Shown in pieces: positions 44,111-52,704 of a stretch of 64,000 bases of DNA (within the stretch, counting starts at the first letter, position 1; each line of letters starts with the position of its first letter). The DNA lies in the NCBI RefSeq assembly GCF_007676755.1, contig NZ_VEBK01000010.1, positions 1 to 64,000 on the forward strand, given 5' to 3'. This stretch comes from Bacillus sp. FJAT-22090. Lineage in GTDB: Bacteria; Bacillota; Bacilli; Bacillales_A; Planococcaceae. The notes beneath the pieces were generated by a model. That model saw only the letters and a list, made by a program, of their open reading frames with translations. It searched no databases and was not told the DNA's origin. The position numbers and the translations under genes were made by a program.

Positions 44111-44551
44111 TTACGCATTCTCTACAACTGGTCCTAATGCAAAAAGGATGTCTGTTTCACAAACTATTTCTCCATCAACTGTAGCTATGCCATGCCCTTT
44201 CCCCATTGGTCCTCGTAATTTTGTCAATTCCACTTCTAAACGCAGTTGATCACCTGGCTTAACTTGGCGTTTGAAGCGGCAGTTATCGATTCCAGTAAAG
44301 AAAGCAAGTCTTCCTTTATTTTCAGGAATTTGTAACACAGCTACTGCTCCAACTTGCGCAAGGGCTTCTACAATCAACACGCCAGGCATTATTGGATATC
44401 CAGGGAAATGGCCATTAAAAAATTGCTCATTGATCGTTACATTTTTCAATCCTACTGCTCGTTTTCCTTCTTCTAATTCCAAAATACGATCAATCATTAA
44501 GAAAGGATAACGATGTGGTAAAAGTGCTTGTACCTGTTCGTTTGTTAACAT
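44111..44551 (-). CDS. fabZ: 3-hydroxyacyl-[ACP] dehydratase
   Basis: A 146-residue hot-dog-fold enzyme of fatty-acid elongation. The active-site stretch [22 protein letters not shown] carries the catalytic His and Glu, and [13 protein letters not shown] is the usual N-terminus. It is the last gene of a run mbl-flhO-flhP-epuA-fabZ, 12 bp after the EpuA-like gene. Confidence 0.96.
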   Translation of the reverse strand: MLTNEQVQALLPHRYPFLMIDRILELEEGKRAVGLKNVTINEQFFNGHFPGYPIMPGVLIVEALAQVGAVAVLQIPENKGRLAFFTGIDNCRFKRQVKPGDQLRLEVELTKLRGPMGKGHGIATVDGEIVCETDILFALGPVVENA

Positions 44552-44563
44552 GGAATCATCCTC

Positions 44564-44830
44564 CTATTTACCATCTTTTATATCTAAAATATGTTGGTAA
44601 GTTTCCCATTTAAGTGCATCTTTTGGAGAGCCATCCCCTAAAACCCCGTATCCTACCATAAGTCCTGCTGCAGCTGCTCCAGCGAACAGGACGATACATA
44701 GTATTATACGCAGCCAAATAGGGAACATACGAATTTGTACCCAATATGTTTTTTTAGATTCCGTTGTTTTACTTTGTTCTTGTTCTAATCGTCGCTGCCG
44801 TCTGCCAGAGATTTTTACTTCTTCTGTCAT
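44564..44830 (-). CDS. EpuA-like small membrane protein (DUF annotated as RNA polymerase beta-associated)
   Basis: 88 residues: a basic, charged N-terminus (KISGRRQRRLEQEQ), one membrane segment (about 38-62), and the conserved end GYGVLGDGSPKDALKWETYQHILDI. The block VQIRMFPIWLRI identifies the EpuA family, often mislabelled as an RNA polymerase subunit. Its role is unknown. It sits between flhP and fabZ, as in other Bacillales. Confidence 0.82.
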   Translation of the reverse strand: MTEEVKISGRRQRRLEQEQSKTTESKKTYWVQIRMFPIWLRIILCIVLFAGAAAAGLMVGYGVLGDGSPKDALKWETYQHILDIKDGK

Positions 44831-44854
44831 AAACTTAACTCCTTACGGGAATGA

Positions 44855-45694
44855 TTATCGAATTCCATTAATGAGACCCATCATTTGGTCTGCAATGGTA
44901 ATTGAACGTGCATTAAATTGATAAGACTTTTGTGCAGTCATCAAATCGGTCATTTCCTTAGAAATATCGACATTTGACATTTCAAGCACCTGGTTCGTCA
45001 AAGCGACTTCCCCGCGTTCTGCACCTTGGAGGTCCTTCATCACATCTTGTGCATTCACCCCGAGTTCAGCTAAATTATCAGGCATTGCGATATATGTGGA
45101 CGAAATCTGTTCCATCAACTGTGGCTTTTGTAGAACGGATACCGCTAGTTCTCGTTGAACAGTAGTGCCGTCTGGATACGTCGCAGAAAGAACTCCTGTT
45201 TCATTTACCGAAAAACTTGAAACATTTTCTGGTATTGTTATTGCTTGGCCGGAAGAATCCGCTATAGGATAGCCATCCCCATTTACTAGCATTAGTGATC
45301 CATTCTCCAGTGGTGATACGTAAAATGCACCTTGGCGTGTATAGGCTGTTTGTTGACCATTTTCACCATCTGGCATGATGACATTAAAATATTGCTTCGG
45401 TTCTTGAAAAGCAAAATCTAGATCACGATCAGTAGATTGCAAGCTTCCTTGTTTCCAGTTCATTTGCGCCTGTGCTAAAGAAGCACCTACACCGTAGCGA
45501 ATTCCTGTTGGGGATTGTCGCTCAACTGTATCCAATTTATCGTTTTTATATTGTTGATAAAGTAACTCCTGAAACTTTACATCTTTCGTTTTATAGCCAT
45601 GTGTATTGGAGTTAGAAAGATTGTTTCCGATTATATCTAATTGGCTTTGCAACTGTGACATCGTGTTTGTTGCAGTTATCATCGTACGTAACAT
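44855..45694 (-). CDS. flhP: Flagellar hook-basal body protein FlhP
   Basis: 279 residues of the FlgE/F/G-type rod family. N-terminus MLRTMITATNTMSQLQSQLDIIGNNLSNSNTHGYKTKDVKF; C-terminus GEVALTNQVLEMSNVDISKEMTDLMTAQKSYQFNARSITIADQMMGLINGIR, both rod-protein signatures. Twenty-one bases after flhO; the pair builds distal rod or hook-junction parts of the flagellum. Confidence 0.93.
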   Translation of the reverse strand: MLRTMITATNTMSQLQSQLDIIGNNLSNSNTHGYKTKDVKFQELLYQQYKNDKLDTVERQSPTGIRYGVGASLAQAQMNWKQGSLQSTDRDLDFAFQEPKQYFNVIMPDGENGQQTAYTRQGAFYVSPLENGSLMLVNGDGYPIADSSGQAITIPENVSSFSVNETGVLSATYPDGTTVQRELAVSVLQKPQLMEQISSTYIAMPDNLAELGVNAQDVMKDLQGAERGEVALTNQVLEMSNVDISKEMTDLMTAQKSYQFNARSITIADQMMGLINGIR

Positions 45695-45715
45695 TTACAT
45701 GGACCTCCTTTCGTT

Positions 45716-46555
45716 TTAGTTCACGCGTCCTACTTCATTCACTGCTTTTTGCATACTTTGATCGTATGCTTGCAGTACTTTTTGATTTGCTTCAAAGGCA
45801 CGATATGCTGTTAAAAGATCGGTCATCGTTCTAGCAGAATCAACGTTTGACCCTTCAATATATCCTTGCTGAAAAGCAAAGCTGACATTTGCCGCATTAT
45901 AAGCAGAGGGTAGATTTGCACCATCGGCAGTTTGAAACAAACCGTTATCTTGTTTTTTTAATGTATCAGGCTGTGCTGCAAAAGAAACACCGATTCTTGC
46001 AACGGAAGCGTCATTTACAAAAATTTGACCGTCTTCTGCTACTCGAAAATCATCATTCTGTAATTGAATTCGTTGTCCTCCTGCATCCAGTACGTATAGC
46101 CCTTGTGGATTTGTCAGAAAGCCTGCTGGATCCAGCGTAAAGTTACCGTTGCGCGTGTATGCTTCACCTTCTACCGGATGTTCCAAACGATAAAATACAG
46201 CGCCTGTTTGACCAGTTTCCGGATCAACAGGAAGCGTGCCATCGACTAAAGCAATATCCGTATTTAACTCGGTTTGCTGCAATTGGCCTTGTGTTAATAA
46301 TGCAATCGTTTCTTGCATATACACACCCGTACTAAGTGCCCCAACTTCCGCTCCATACTTGCCATGGATAGGATTTTCTGTCGGTATTTTAGTAGGTCCT
46401 AGTCGAGACATGAGCATATCAGGAAAAGAACGAATCGTCGATTGATCTGCCTTGTATCCTGGTGTATTTGCATTTGCCATATTATTCGTTAGTAACTCGG
46501 TTCTTCGCTGTTGCGCAATCATTCCTGATGCGACTGTATGAAATCCACGAAACAT
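45716..46555 (-). CDS. flhO: Flagellar hook-basal body protein FlhO
   Basis: 279 residues, a paralogue of the next gene. N-terminus MFRGFHTVASGMIAQQRRTELLTNNMANANTPGYKADQ and C-terminus VSFAFQQGYIEGSNVDSARTMTDLLTAYRAFEANQKVLQAYDQSMQKAVNEVGRV. Ribosome site GGAGG before the ATG. Located directly after mbl, as in B. subtilis. Confidence 0.93.
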   Translation of the reverse strand: MFRGFHTVASGMIAQQRRTELLTNNMANANTPGYKADQSTIRSFPDMLMSRLGPTKIPTENPIHGKYGAEVGALSTGVYMQETIALLTQGQLQQTELNTDIALVDGTLPVDPETGQTGAVFYRLEHPVEGEAYTRNGNFTLDPAGFLTNPQGLYVLDAGGQRIQLQNDDFRVAEDGQIFVNDASVARIGVSFAAQPDTLKKQDNGLFQTADGANLPSAYNAANVSFAFQQGYIEGSNVDSARTMTDLLTAYRAFEANQKVLQAYDQSMQKAVNEVGRVN

Positions 46556-46630
46556 GTGAAAGCCTCCACTCTATTTTTGCAACTATAGCCACTGTTGCCC
46601 ATAGCTATACTTTTTACTATCCAGCGTCAT

Positions 46631-47623
46631 TTATCTTCTTGATATTTTGTCGATATTATCTAACATAATTCCCGTGCCAATTGCTACACAATCCATAGGT
46701 GCTTCCGCAATAAATACCGGTACTTTCAATTCTTCCATCAGTAGATGATCCATGCCGTGTAAAAGTGCTCCCCCGCCCGTAATAATCACTCCTCTGTCGA
46801 TAATGTCGGCAGATAATTCCGGTGGTGTTTTTTCTAGTACATTTTTGGCAGCTTGAACGATAACCGAAACGGATTCACGAAGTGCCTTTTCTATTTCTTC
46901 TGAATGGATAGTTATAGTTCTAGGAAGTCCGGTTACCATGTCCCGTCCGCGGATATCCATTTCTTCCTTACGGCTATCTGGGAATACTGTACCAATCTCT
47001 ATTTTAATATTTTCTGCTGTACGTTCACCTATTAAAAGCTTGTACTCTTTTTTAATATATTGAAGAATATCGTTATCAAATACATCCCCTGCAATCTTAA
47101 TCGATTCGGAAGTTACTATATCTCCCATCGAAAGCACTGCAACATCTGTAGTACCGCCACCGATATCCACAACCATATTACCGCTAGGTTGGAATATATC
47201 CATACCAGCGCCGATTGCAGCCACTTTCGGTTCTTCTTCTAAGTATATTTTTTTCCCTCCAGATTTTTCTGCAGCTTCACGTATCGCTTTTTGCTCTACA
47301 CTAGTAATGTTTGTTGGACAACAAATTAATATGCGAGGCTTGGACAAAAATCCTTTTACGTTTAATTTATTTATAAAATGCTTGAGCATTGCTTCAGTCA
47401 CATCAAAATCTGCAATTACACCGTCTTTAAGAGGTCTAATTGCCACAATATTACCTGGAGTTCTCCCAACCATTTGACGCGCTTCCTCGCCCACTGCAAG
47501 CACTTTTTTTGTACTCTTATCTATAGCTACAACGGAAGGTTCATTTAGAACAATCCCTTTTCCTTTTACATGAATAAGTACGTTTGCCGTACCTAAATCT
47601 ATCCCTATATCCTTCGCAAACAT
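46631..47623 (-). CDS. mbl: MreB-like rod-shape protein Mbl
   Basis: A 330-residue actin-like protein that forms membrane-bound filaments guiding lateral wall synthesis. Phosphate loops: IGIDLGTANVLIHVKGKGIV and VVDIGGGTTDVAVLS; the adenosine motif is GVIITGGGALLHGM. The neighbours spoIIID and flhO identify it as Mbl rather than MreB. A 1.5-kb repeat array lies upstream, between it and spoIIID. Confidence 0.95.
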   Translation of the reverse strand: MFAKDIGIDLGTANVLIHVKGKGIVLNEPSVVAIDKSTKKVLAVGEEARQMVGRTPGNIVAIRPLKDGVIADFDVTEAMLKHFINKLNVKGFLSKPRILICCPTNITSVEQKAIREAAEKSGGKKIYLEEEPKVAAIGAGMDIFQPSGNMVVDIGGGTTDVAVLSMGDIVTSESIKIAGDVFDNDILQYIKKEYKLLIGERTAENIKIEIGTVFPDSRKEEMDIRGRDMVTGLPRTITIHSEEIEKALRESVSVIVQAAKNVLEKTPPELSADIIDRGVIITGGGALLHGMDHLLMEELKVPVFIAEAPMDCVAIGTGIMLDNIDKISRR

Positions 47624-47769
47624 TAACAGTGTTTCTCCTTCCCTGTTAAAACCTTTTTATATGTATTTTTCGATATGTCTCTAACTTATAATTTTATCAT
47701 AGTTTTGTCAGAAATACACTTTTTTTAGAAACGTAATATGCAGAAATTGTTGGTGCGCACTATAGGTGA

Positions 47770-49300
47770 TTTGGGTAGAGAGAAGTTGAGAGCAACCAAT
47801 TCCGAAGTAGTTCTTCTTTATACTTGACTTTTTCAAATAAATGGCTGGGCGAGACCAATTTGGGATTGAGCGCAACCAAATACTAGGTGAACGCAACCAA
47901 CTCCCGGCTGAGCGCAACCAAATACTAAGTGAACGCAACCAACTCCTGGCTGAGCGCAACCAGATTTCCCATGAGAGCAACCAATTCCGAAGTAGCTCTT
48001 CTTTATGCTTGATTTTTTCAAATAAATGGCTGAACGAGACCAATTTGGGATTGAGCGCAATCAAATACTAGGTGAACGCAACCAGCTCCTGGCTAAGCGC
48101 AACCAGTTTTCCCATGAGAGCAACCAATTCCGAAGTAGCTACTTTATATGCTTGATTTTTTCAAATAAATGGCTGTGCGAGACCAATTTGGGATTGAGCG
48201 CAATCAAATACTAGGTGAACGCAACCAGCTCCTGGCTAAGCGCAACCAGATTTCTCATGAGAGCAACCAATTCCGAAGAAGCTACTTTATATGCTTGATT
48301 TTTTCAAATAAATGGCTGTGCGAGACCAATTTGGGATTGAGCGCAACCAAATACTAGGTGAACGCAACCAATTCTGAAGAAGCTACTTTATATGCTTGAT
48401 TTTTTCAAATAAATGGCTGGGCGAGACCAATTTGGGATTGAGCGCAACCAAATACTAGGTGAACGCAACCAGTTCTTGCCTGGGAACAATCAGATTTCCC
48501 ATAAGAGCAACCAATTCTGAAGAAGCTACTTTATATGCTTGATTTTTTCAAATAAATGGATGAGCGAGACCAATTTGGGATTGAGCGCAACCAAATACTA
48601 AGTGAACGCAACCAACTCTTGCCTGAGCGCAACCAGATTTCCCATGAGAGCAACCAATTCCGAAGTAGCTCTTCTTTATGCTTGATTTTTTCAAATAAAT
48701 GGCTGAACGAGACCAATTTGTGATTGAGCGCAATCAAATACTAGGTGAACGCAACCAGCTCCTGGCTAAGCGCAACCAGATTTCCCATGAGAGCAACCAA
48801 TTCTGAAGAAGCTACTTTATATGCTTGATTTTTTCAAATAAATGGCTGAACGAGACCAATTTGGGGTCGAACGCAACCAAATGCTAGGTGAACGCAACCT
48901 GTTCTTACCTGAGCGCAACCAGATTTCCCATGAGAGCAACCAATTCCGAAGTAGCTCTTCTTTATGCTGAATTTATTCAAATAAATGGCTGGGCGAGACC
49001 AATTTGGGATTGAGCGCAACCAAATGCTAGGTGAACGCAACCAGCTCCCGGCTAAGCGCAACCAGATTTCCCATGAGAGCAACCAACTCCGAAGTAGCTT
49101 ATCTTTATGCTTGATTTTTTCAAATAAATGGCTGGGCGAGACCAATTTGGGATTGAGCGCAACCAAATACTAAGTGAACGCAACCAACTCCTGGCTGAGC
49201 GCAACCAGATTTCCCATAAGAGCAACCAATTCCGAAGTAGCTCTTCTTTATGCTTGATTTTTTCAAATAAACGGATGAACGAGATCAATCTGGAGTCGAA
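47770..49300 (+). repeat. Repeat array 5 (family B, 21-bp units in 143-bp blocks)
   Basis: Core GAGMGCAACCAR plus 9-nt spacers in fixed order: atactaggt, ctcctggct, atttcccat, ttccgaagt. Each block is 33 bp of leader (AAATAAATGGCTG...GAGACCAA...), four 21-bp units, and a 26-bp linker ending TTTTTTC, total 143. The anchor AAATAAATGG begins at 47835, 48020, 48163, 48306, 48407, 48550, 48693, 48836, 48979, 49122 and 49265: spacings 185, 143, 143, 101, then six of 143. The two odd spacings are 143 plus and minus 42, i.e. two units. Lies upstream of mbl and downstream of spoIIID. Confidence 0.95.
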
Positions 49301-49365
49301 CTAACCAAGAATATCCTTTCTCCAATGGACTACAACTACATATCGAGAGCGATTCCCACAAATAA

Positions 49366-49402
49366 GAAAAAGGCGTGATTTGTTACAAATCACGACCTTT
49401 TC
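49366..49402 (-). terminator. Terminator of spoIIID
   Basis: GTGATTTG / CAAATCAC with flanking AAAAGG/CCTTTT; on the minus strand TTTTTCTTATTT follows. The stem covers the last codons of spoIIID. Confidence 0.8.
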
Positions 49403-49658
49403 TATCTTCCTTTTTTGTCTTCCATTTTCGTTTCGTTGCCTCTCCACCTCGCAAATGCCTGACCGATTTATGGTATGCAAGAATTTCTTTGACTTCTTTT
49501 GCTAGCTGCGGATCTACTAAATGGAGTCTTTCCGTTAAGTCCTTGTGTACGGTACTTTTGGAATGACCGGTTGTGCTCGCGATGGCACGGACAGTCTTTT
49601 TTGTTTCGATAACCATTTCACCTAAACGTATGCATCTATGACGAATAGTTTCGTGCAC
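49383..49658 (-). CDS. spoIIID: Sporulation transcription factor SpoIIID
   Basis: 91 residues, close in length to the B. subtilis protein. Core KKTVRAIASTTGHSKSTVHKDLTERLHLVDPQLAKEVKEILAYHKSVRHLRGGEATK is the helix-turn-helix and the basic C-terminal DNA contact. The start is GTG at 49658 with AAAGGAAG upstream. It acts in the mother cell during endospore formation and marks the organism as a spore-former. Confidence 0.95.
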   Translation of the reverse strand: MHETIRHRCIRLGEMVIETKKTVRAIASTTGHSKSTVHKDLTERLHLVDPQLAKEVKEILAYHKSVRHLRGGEATKRKWKTKKEDRKGRDL

Positions 49659-49872
49659 TAACTCTTCCTTTCGTTAGTAAAGGAACACTTTCCATCACTT
49701 TATGCATATGCCAAAGCGATTATGAATCCAAAAATGAGAAAACGCCTATATCACCCTCGACAGACAAAGGGGAAATGACGAAGTAGCTTCTTTTTGCCAC
49801 TGCAGTGATTTCCCATTTGACCCCGGGCGGCTAGGCGCTAAAGTCTGGATAGTTATTTGTAAAAAGTATCAC

Positions 49873-50535
49873 TTAAAAAGCTAGTAATGATTCCGGGTTA
49901 ACAAGTACTCCGTTTTCAAGAACTTCAAATTGCAGATGTACTCCAGCAGTTGGATTCCATTCATTTTCAGATGCAGTCGCAAGTGCCTGACCTTGCTCTA
50001 CCTCGTCTCCAACTTTTACTAGAATGTTAGTGACAGAACGGTATTTTGTTTGCTTGCCATCTGCATGGGATAAGACGATTTCATCCCCTACAAATGGGTC
50101 TAAATTAACTTCTTCCACTTTTCCACTCATTGCAGCTACCACTTCGAAAGGTTCGCTATTCATGGATAATGATACACCAGTGCTTGCTACGTAAGTTTGA
50201 TTGAATACAAGCAATGATTTCTCGCGAGTTGTTTCATCCGCTTCCATGTCGTAATAATGTTGTACGATCTCCACATTATCTAGCATTGCCTCTTTGAAAG
50301 GATACTTCATGGATTCTGCTTGGGCGTTCGTTTCGATTTTTACTTTATCGGTTTTACCACCAACATCAGCCCATTCCGAATCCCCTGCTGAATCTTTGTT
50401 GACATACACATTGTAACCCCAAATCATTCCTACAAACGCTACCGAAAAACCAACATATACTAGTGGCCAAAACCATGGCTTTTTCGGATTGGTATTCTTC
50501 TTCTGAGAAGGCTTGTTCGATTGTTCTTCTCTCAT
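49873..50535 (-). CDS. spoIIQ: Stage II sporulation protein Q, degenerate M23 domain
   Basis: About 220 residues from ATG at 50535 (MREEQSNK), with GAGGTG six bases upstream. One N-terminal membrane anchor (about 21-43) and a LytM/M23 domain from 100. SpoIIQ reaches across the intermembrane space to meet SpoIIIAH during engulfment. The peptidase is degenerate: the HxGxD metal motif reads STGVS (118-122) and HxH reads HLQ (200-202). So it should be a structural zipper, not an enzyme. Confidence 0.92.
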   Translation of the reverse strand: MREEQSNKPSQKKNTNPKKPWFWPLVYVGFSVAFVGMIWGYNVYVNKDSAGDSEWADVGGKTDKVKIETNAQAESMKYPFKEAMLDNVEIVQHYYDMEADETTREKSLLVFNQTYVASTGVSLSMNSEPFEVVAAMSGKVEEVNLDPFVGDEIVLSHADGKQTKYRSVTNILVKVGDEVEQGQALATASENEWNPTAGVHLQFEVLENGVLVNPESLLAF

Positions 50536-50565
50536 TTTCATCACCTCACTTGCATTGTTGGCAAT

Positions 50566-51507
50566 TCAAGGAGATTTTAAACATGATGAAAAACTTTTTA
50601 TTTCAGTCCCTTTATAGTAGTGCAACAAAATATCGTGAGCCCCTACAGAATCATTTGCCAACACTTCTGCACCATATTGACTCATCCCTACCCCATGCCC
50701 GTATCCAACTGTATCTACTACCACTTTATCACTCTGGAAGGTTACGGTGAAATCAGTTGATGGAAGTCCAAGTAATGTCCGTACTTCTCTGCCTGTCCAC
50801 GTTTTGCCACTCATTTCAATCATCTTCACTCGGTTTGTATCTGTCTTCGTAACTTTAAAGTTAGTTGATATATTACCAGACCACTTTATTCCAAAAGCTT
50901 TTGCCCATTCTTTACTCGTAAACTCAAATTGTTTTTTAATACTTGGTGCATAAAGTTCTTCCGCCTGACTTGGTACCGAAACTAAATAAGGAATTGCGTT
51001 ACCACTATAGTTTTCTGCACTTTCTGTCTGTCCATTGCTCGATGAAAAGAACATCGCAGTGATCAGTTGATCATTGTAAACGATAATTTGCCCCTCTGTA
51101 GATGCAATAACTTTTTGGAGTTTTTCCTCATACTGAGCAAAAGAAGCCCCCCATTTTTTCTTACGCTCCTCTTCTGTCACGTACACTTGCTTTTGCACCG
51201 TTTTATCGATCGACTTTTTCCCGTAATTGGTTTCTCTTAGCACATACGTCCTTGCAGCAATAGATTGCGCCTTTAAAGCTTCTTCATGAAATGTAACAGG
51301 CATTTCCGCGGCGACAACCCCTAATACGTATGTTTCAAGAGGAATCTTTTCTTTTACCCCTTTCACCTCTATTAGTATCGGGCAGTCTATTTCGAGTGAT
51401 TGCTCAACATCTGGTGCAGGCTTTGCTTCATTTTTTTCTTTGATTAATAAAAAAGGTAACATCAAGAGACCAATGCAAAGGATAAATAAGATAATATTTT
51501 GTTTCAT
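50566..51507 (-). CDS. spoIID: Stage II sporulation protein D
   Basis: About 313 residues from ATG at 51507 (MKQNIILFILCIGLLMLPFLL, a membrane anchor). SpoIID is a lytic transglycosylase needed for septal thinning and engulfment. Conserved blocks: LETYVLGVVAAEMPVTFHEEALKAQSIAARTYVL with the catalytic Glu, and VDTVGYGHGVGMSQYGAEVLA near the C-terminus. No clear ribosome site precedes this ATG; an in-frame extension to 51672 has none either, so the exact start is uncertain. Between spoIIQ and a divergent NERD gene. Confidence 0.93.
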   Translation of the reverse strand: MKQNIILFILCIGLLMLPFLLIKEKNEAKPAPDVEQSLEIDCPILIEVKGVKEKIPLETYVLGVVAAEMPVTFHEEALKAQSIAARTYVLRETNYGKKSIDKTVQKQVYVTEEERKKKWGASFAQYEEKLQKVIASTEGQIIVYNDQLITAMFFSSSNGQTESAENYSGNAIPYLVSVPSQAEELYAPSIKKQFEFTSKEWAKAFGIKWSGNISTNFKVTKTDTNRVKMIEMSGKTWTGREVRTLLGLPSTDFTVTFQSDKVVVDTVGYGHGVGMSQYGAEVLANDSVGAHDILLHYYKGTEIKSFSSCLKSP

Positions 51508-51706
51508 AGGAAGACTATATGCGACGGAAACGTTTCTAATTACGAACAAAAAAATTTCCATTATAGCAAAATCGATTTTTGATCTACTATTTCGTAGCAA
51601 AATACAAATCTTAAACGAACTTAGTGCAAAATACGAATATAGAATATGATTTTGGCGATTTCTATGTATCACTCAAACTATGCTACGCTATATGTGAGGT
51701 GAGAAA

Positions 51707-52654
51707 ATGATTGTAAAAAAGTATACGACGTCTCTTTACGCAGAAGCACTGCATGCACTATATAAACGTATACCTAGAGACCATTCCAAATTTTCAACGA
51801 TTCAAGAGGATCACTATCAAAAAGTTGCTGGAGACATTGGCGAGGAAGTTGTGATGAAAGTAGTCGAACAACTGACTTTGCCGTATAAATTCTATGCTTT
51901 TCATAATATATCCATCTACAACGAATCTCTTTTCCAAATGGATATACTCATAATCACCCCCTACTATGCACTAATCTTCGAAGTGAAAAATATTAAAGGG
52001 GAGATTATGTTTACAGACCAACAACTAATAAGAACACTTCCCTCCAAAGAAATCAGTTCCTTTGATAATCCAATTCTTCAAGTGGAAGATTATGAATATC
52101 AATTAAAGCATGTATTTCAAACAAATAATATACCACTTCCTATCTATGGTGCTATCGTCTTCGCCTTTTCATCAAGCATTATAAAAGTGCCTCCTAAAAA
52201 TAAAACGATATTATTCCGAAGAGGAATCAAATCCTATTTACGTAATATACAAATAGGTCCTCGTATGCTAACTGATACCCAACTCGAACACGTCAAAGAT
52301 TTTCTTCTAAAAGCAAATACTGATTTTCAATCATTTCCTATAACCAAACACTACGGGATTGATCCTACTTCTATTCGGGGAGGAGTAGAATGCATACATT
52401 GTGGCTTAATTGGTATGAAAAAATTAAGTCGAAACTGGTTTTGCCCAAGATGCAAAGTTTATCATCGTACCGCACATGAAAATGCTCTAAAGGATTACTT
52501 TCTTGTATTTAAGAACACGATGACCAACCAAGATTGCCAACAATTCTTAAAGTTAAACAATAAACACGAAGCTACGAGAATACTAAGAAACTCCATGCTA
52601 ATGAAATCTGGACAATCTCGAAACAGAAAATACAGCATGCCTTTTCATAAATAG
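51707..52654 (+). CDS. NERD-domain protein with zinc ribbon
   Basis: 315 residues. NERD nuclease-like domain about 40-160 (GDIGEEVVMKVVEQL, ESLFQMDILIITPYYALIFEVKNIKG with the Asp and ExK core). The C-terminal third has CIHCGLIGMKKLSRNWFCPRCK, a CxxC-CxxC zinc ribbon, followed by an HTH-like helical end. NERD proteins are thought to act on DNA, but the role is not settled. GAGGTGAG precedes the ATG. It faces away from spoIID and ends at repeat array 6. Confidence 0.85.
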   Translation: MIVKKYTTSLYAEALHALYKRIPRDHSKFSTIQEDHYQKVAGDIGEEVVMKVVEQLTLPYKFYAFHNISIYNESLFQMDILIITPYYALIFEVKNIKGEIMFTDQQLIRTLPSKEISSFDNPILQVEDYEYQLKHVFQTNNIPLPIYGAIVFAFSSSIIKVPPKNKTILFRRGIKSYLRNIQIGPRMLTDTQLEHVKDFLLKANTDFQSFPITKHYGIDPTSIRGGVECIHCGLIGMKKLSRNWFCPRCKVYHRTAHENALKDYFLVFKNTMTNQDCQQFLKLNNKHEATRILRNSMLMKSGQSRNRKYSMPFHK

Positions 52655-52704
52655 TTAGTGGTTTGGCTAACGACAAATAAAGAACCCATACAACTACGAG
52701 ACAT

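Noticed and set aside
44564-44830. RNA polymerase beta subunit
   Set aside because: Databases use this label for EpuA-type proteins; the sequence is an 88-residue single-pass membrane protein with no polymerase similarity.
47833-49288. Repeated short frames (ERNQLLA, IWLRSIPNW) on both strands of array 5
   Set aside because: Frames occur on both strands and repeat every block; no ribosome sites.
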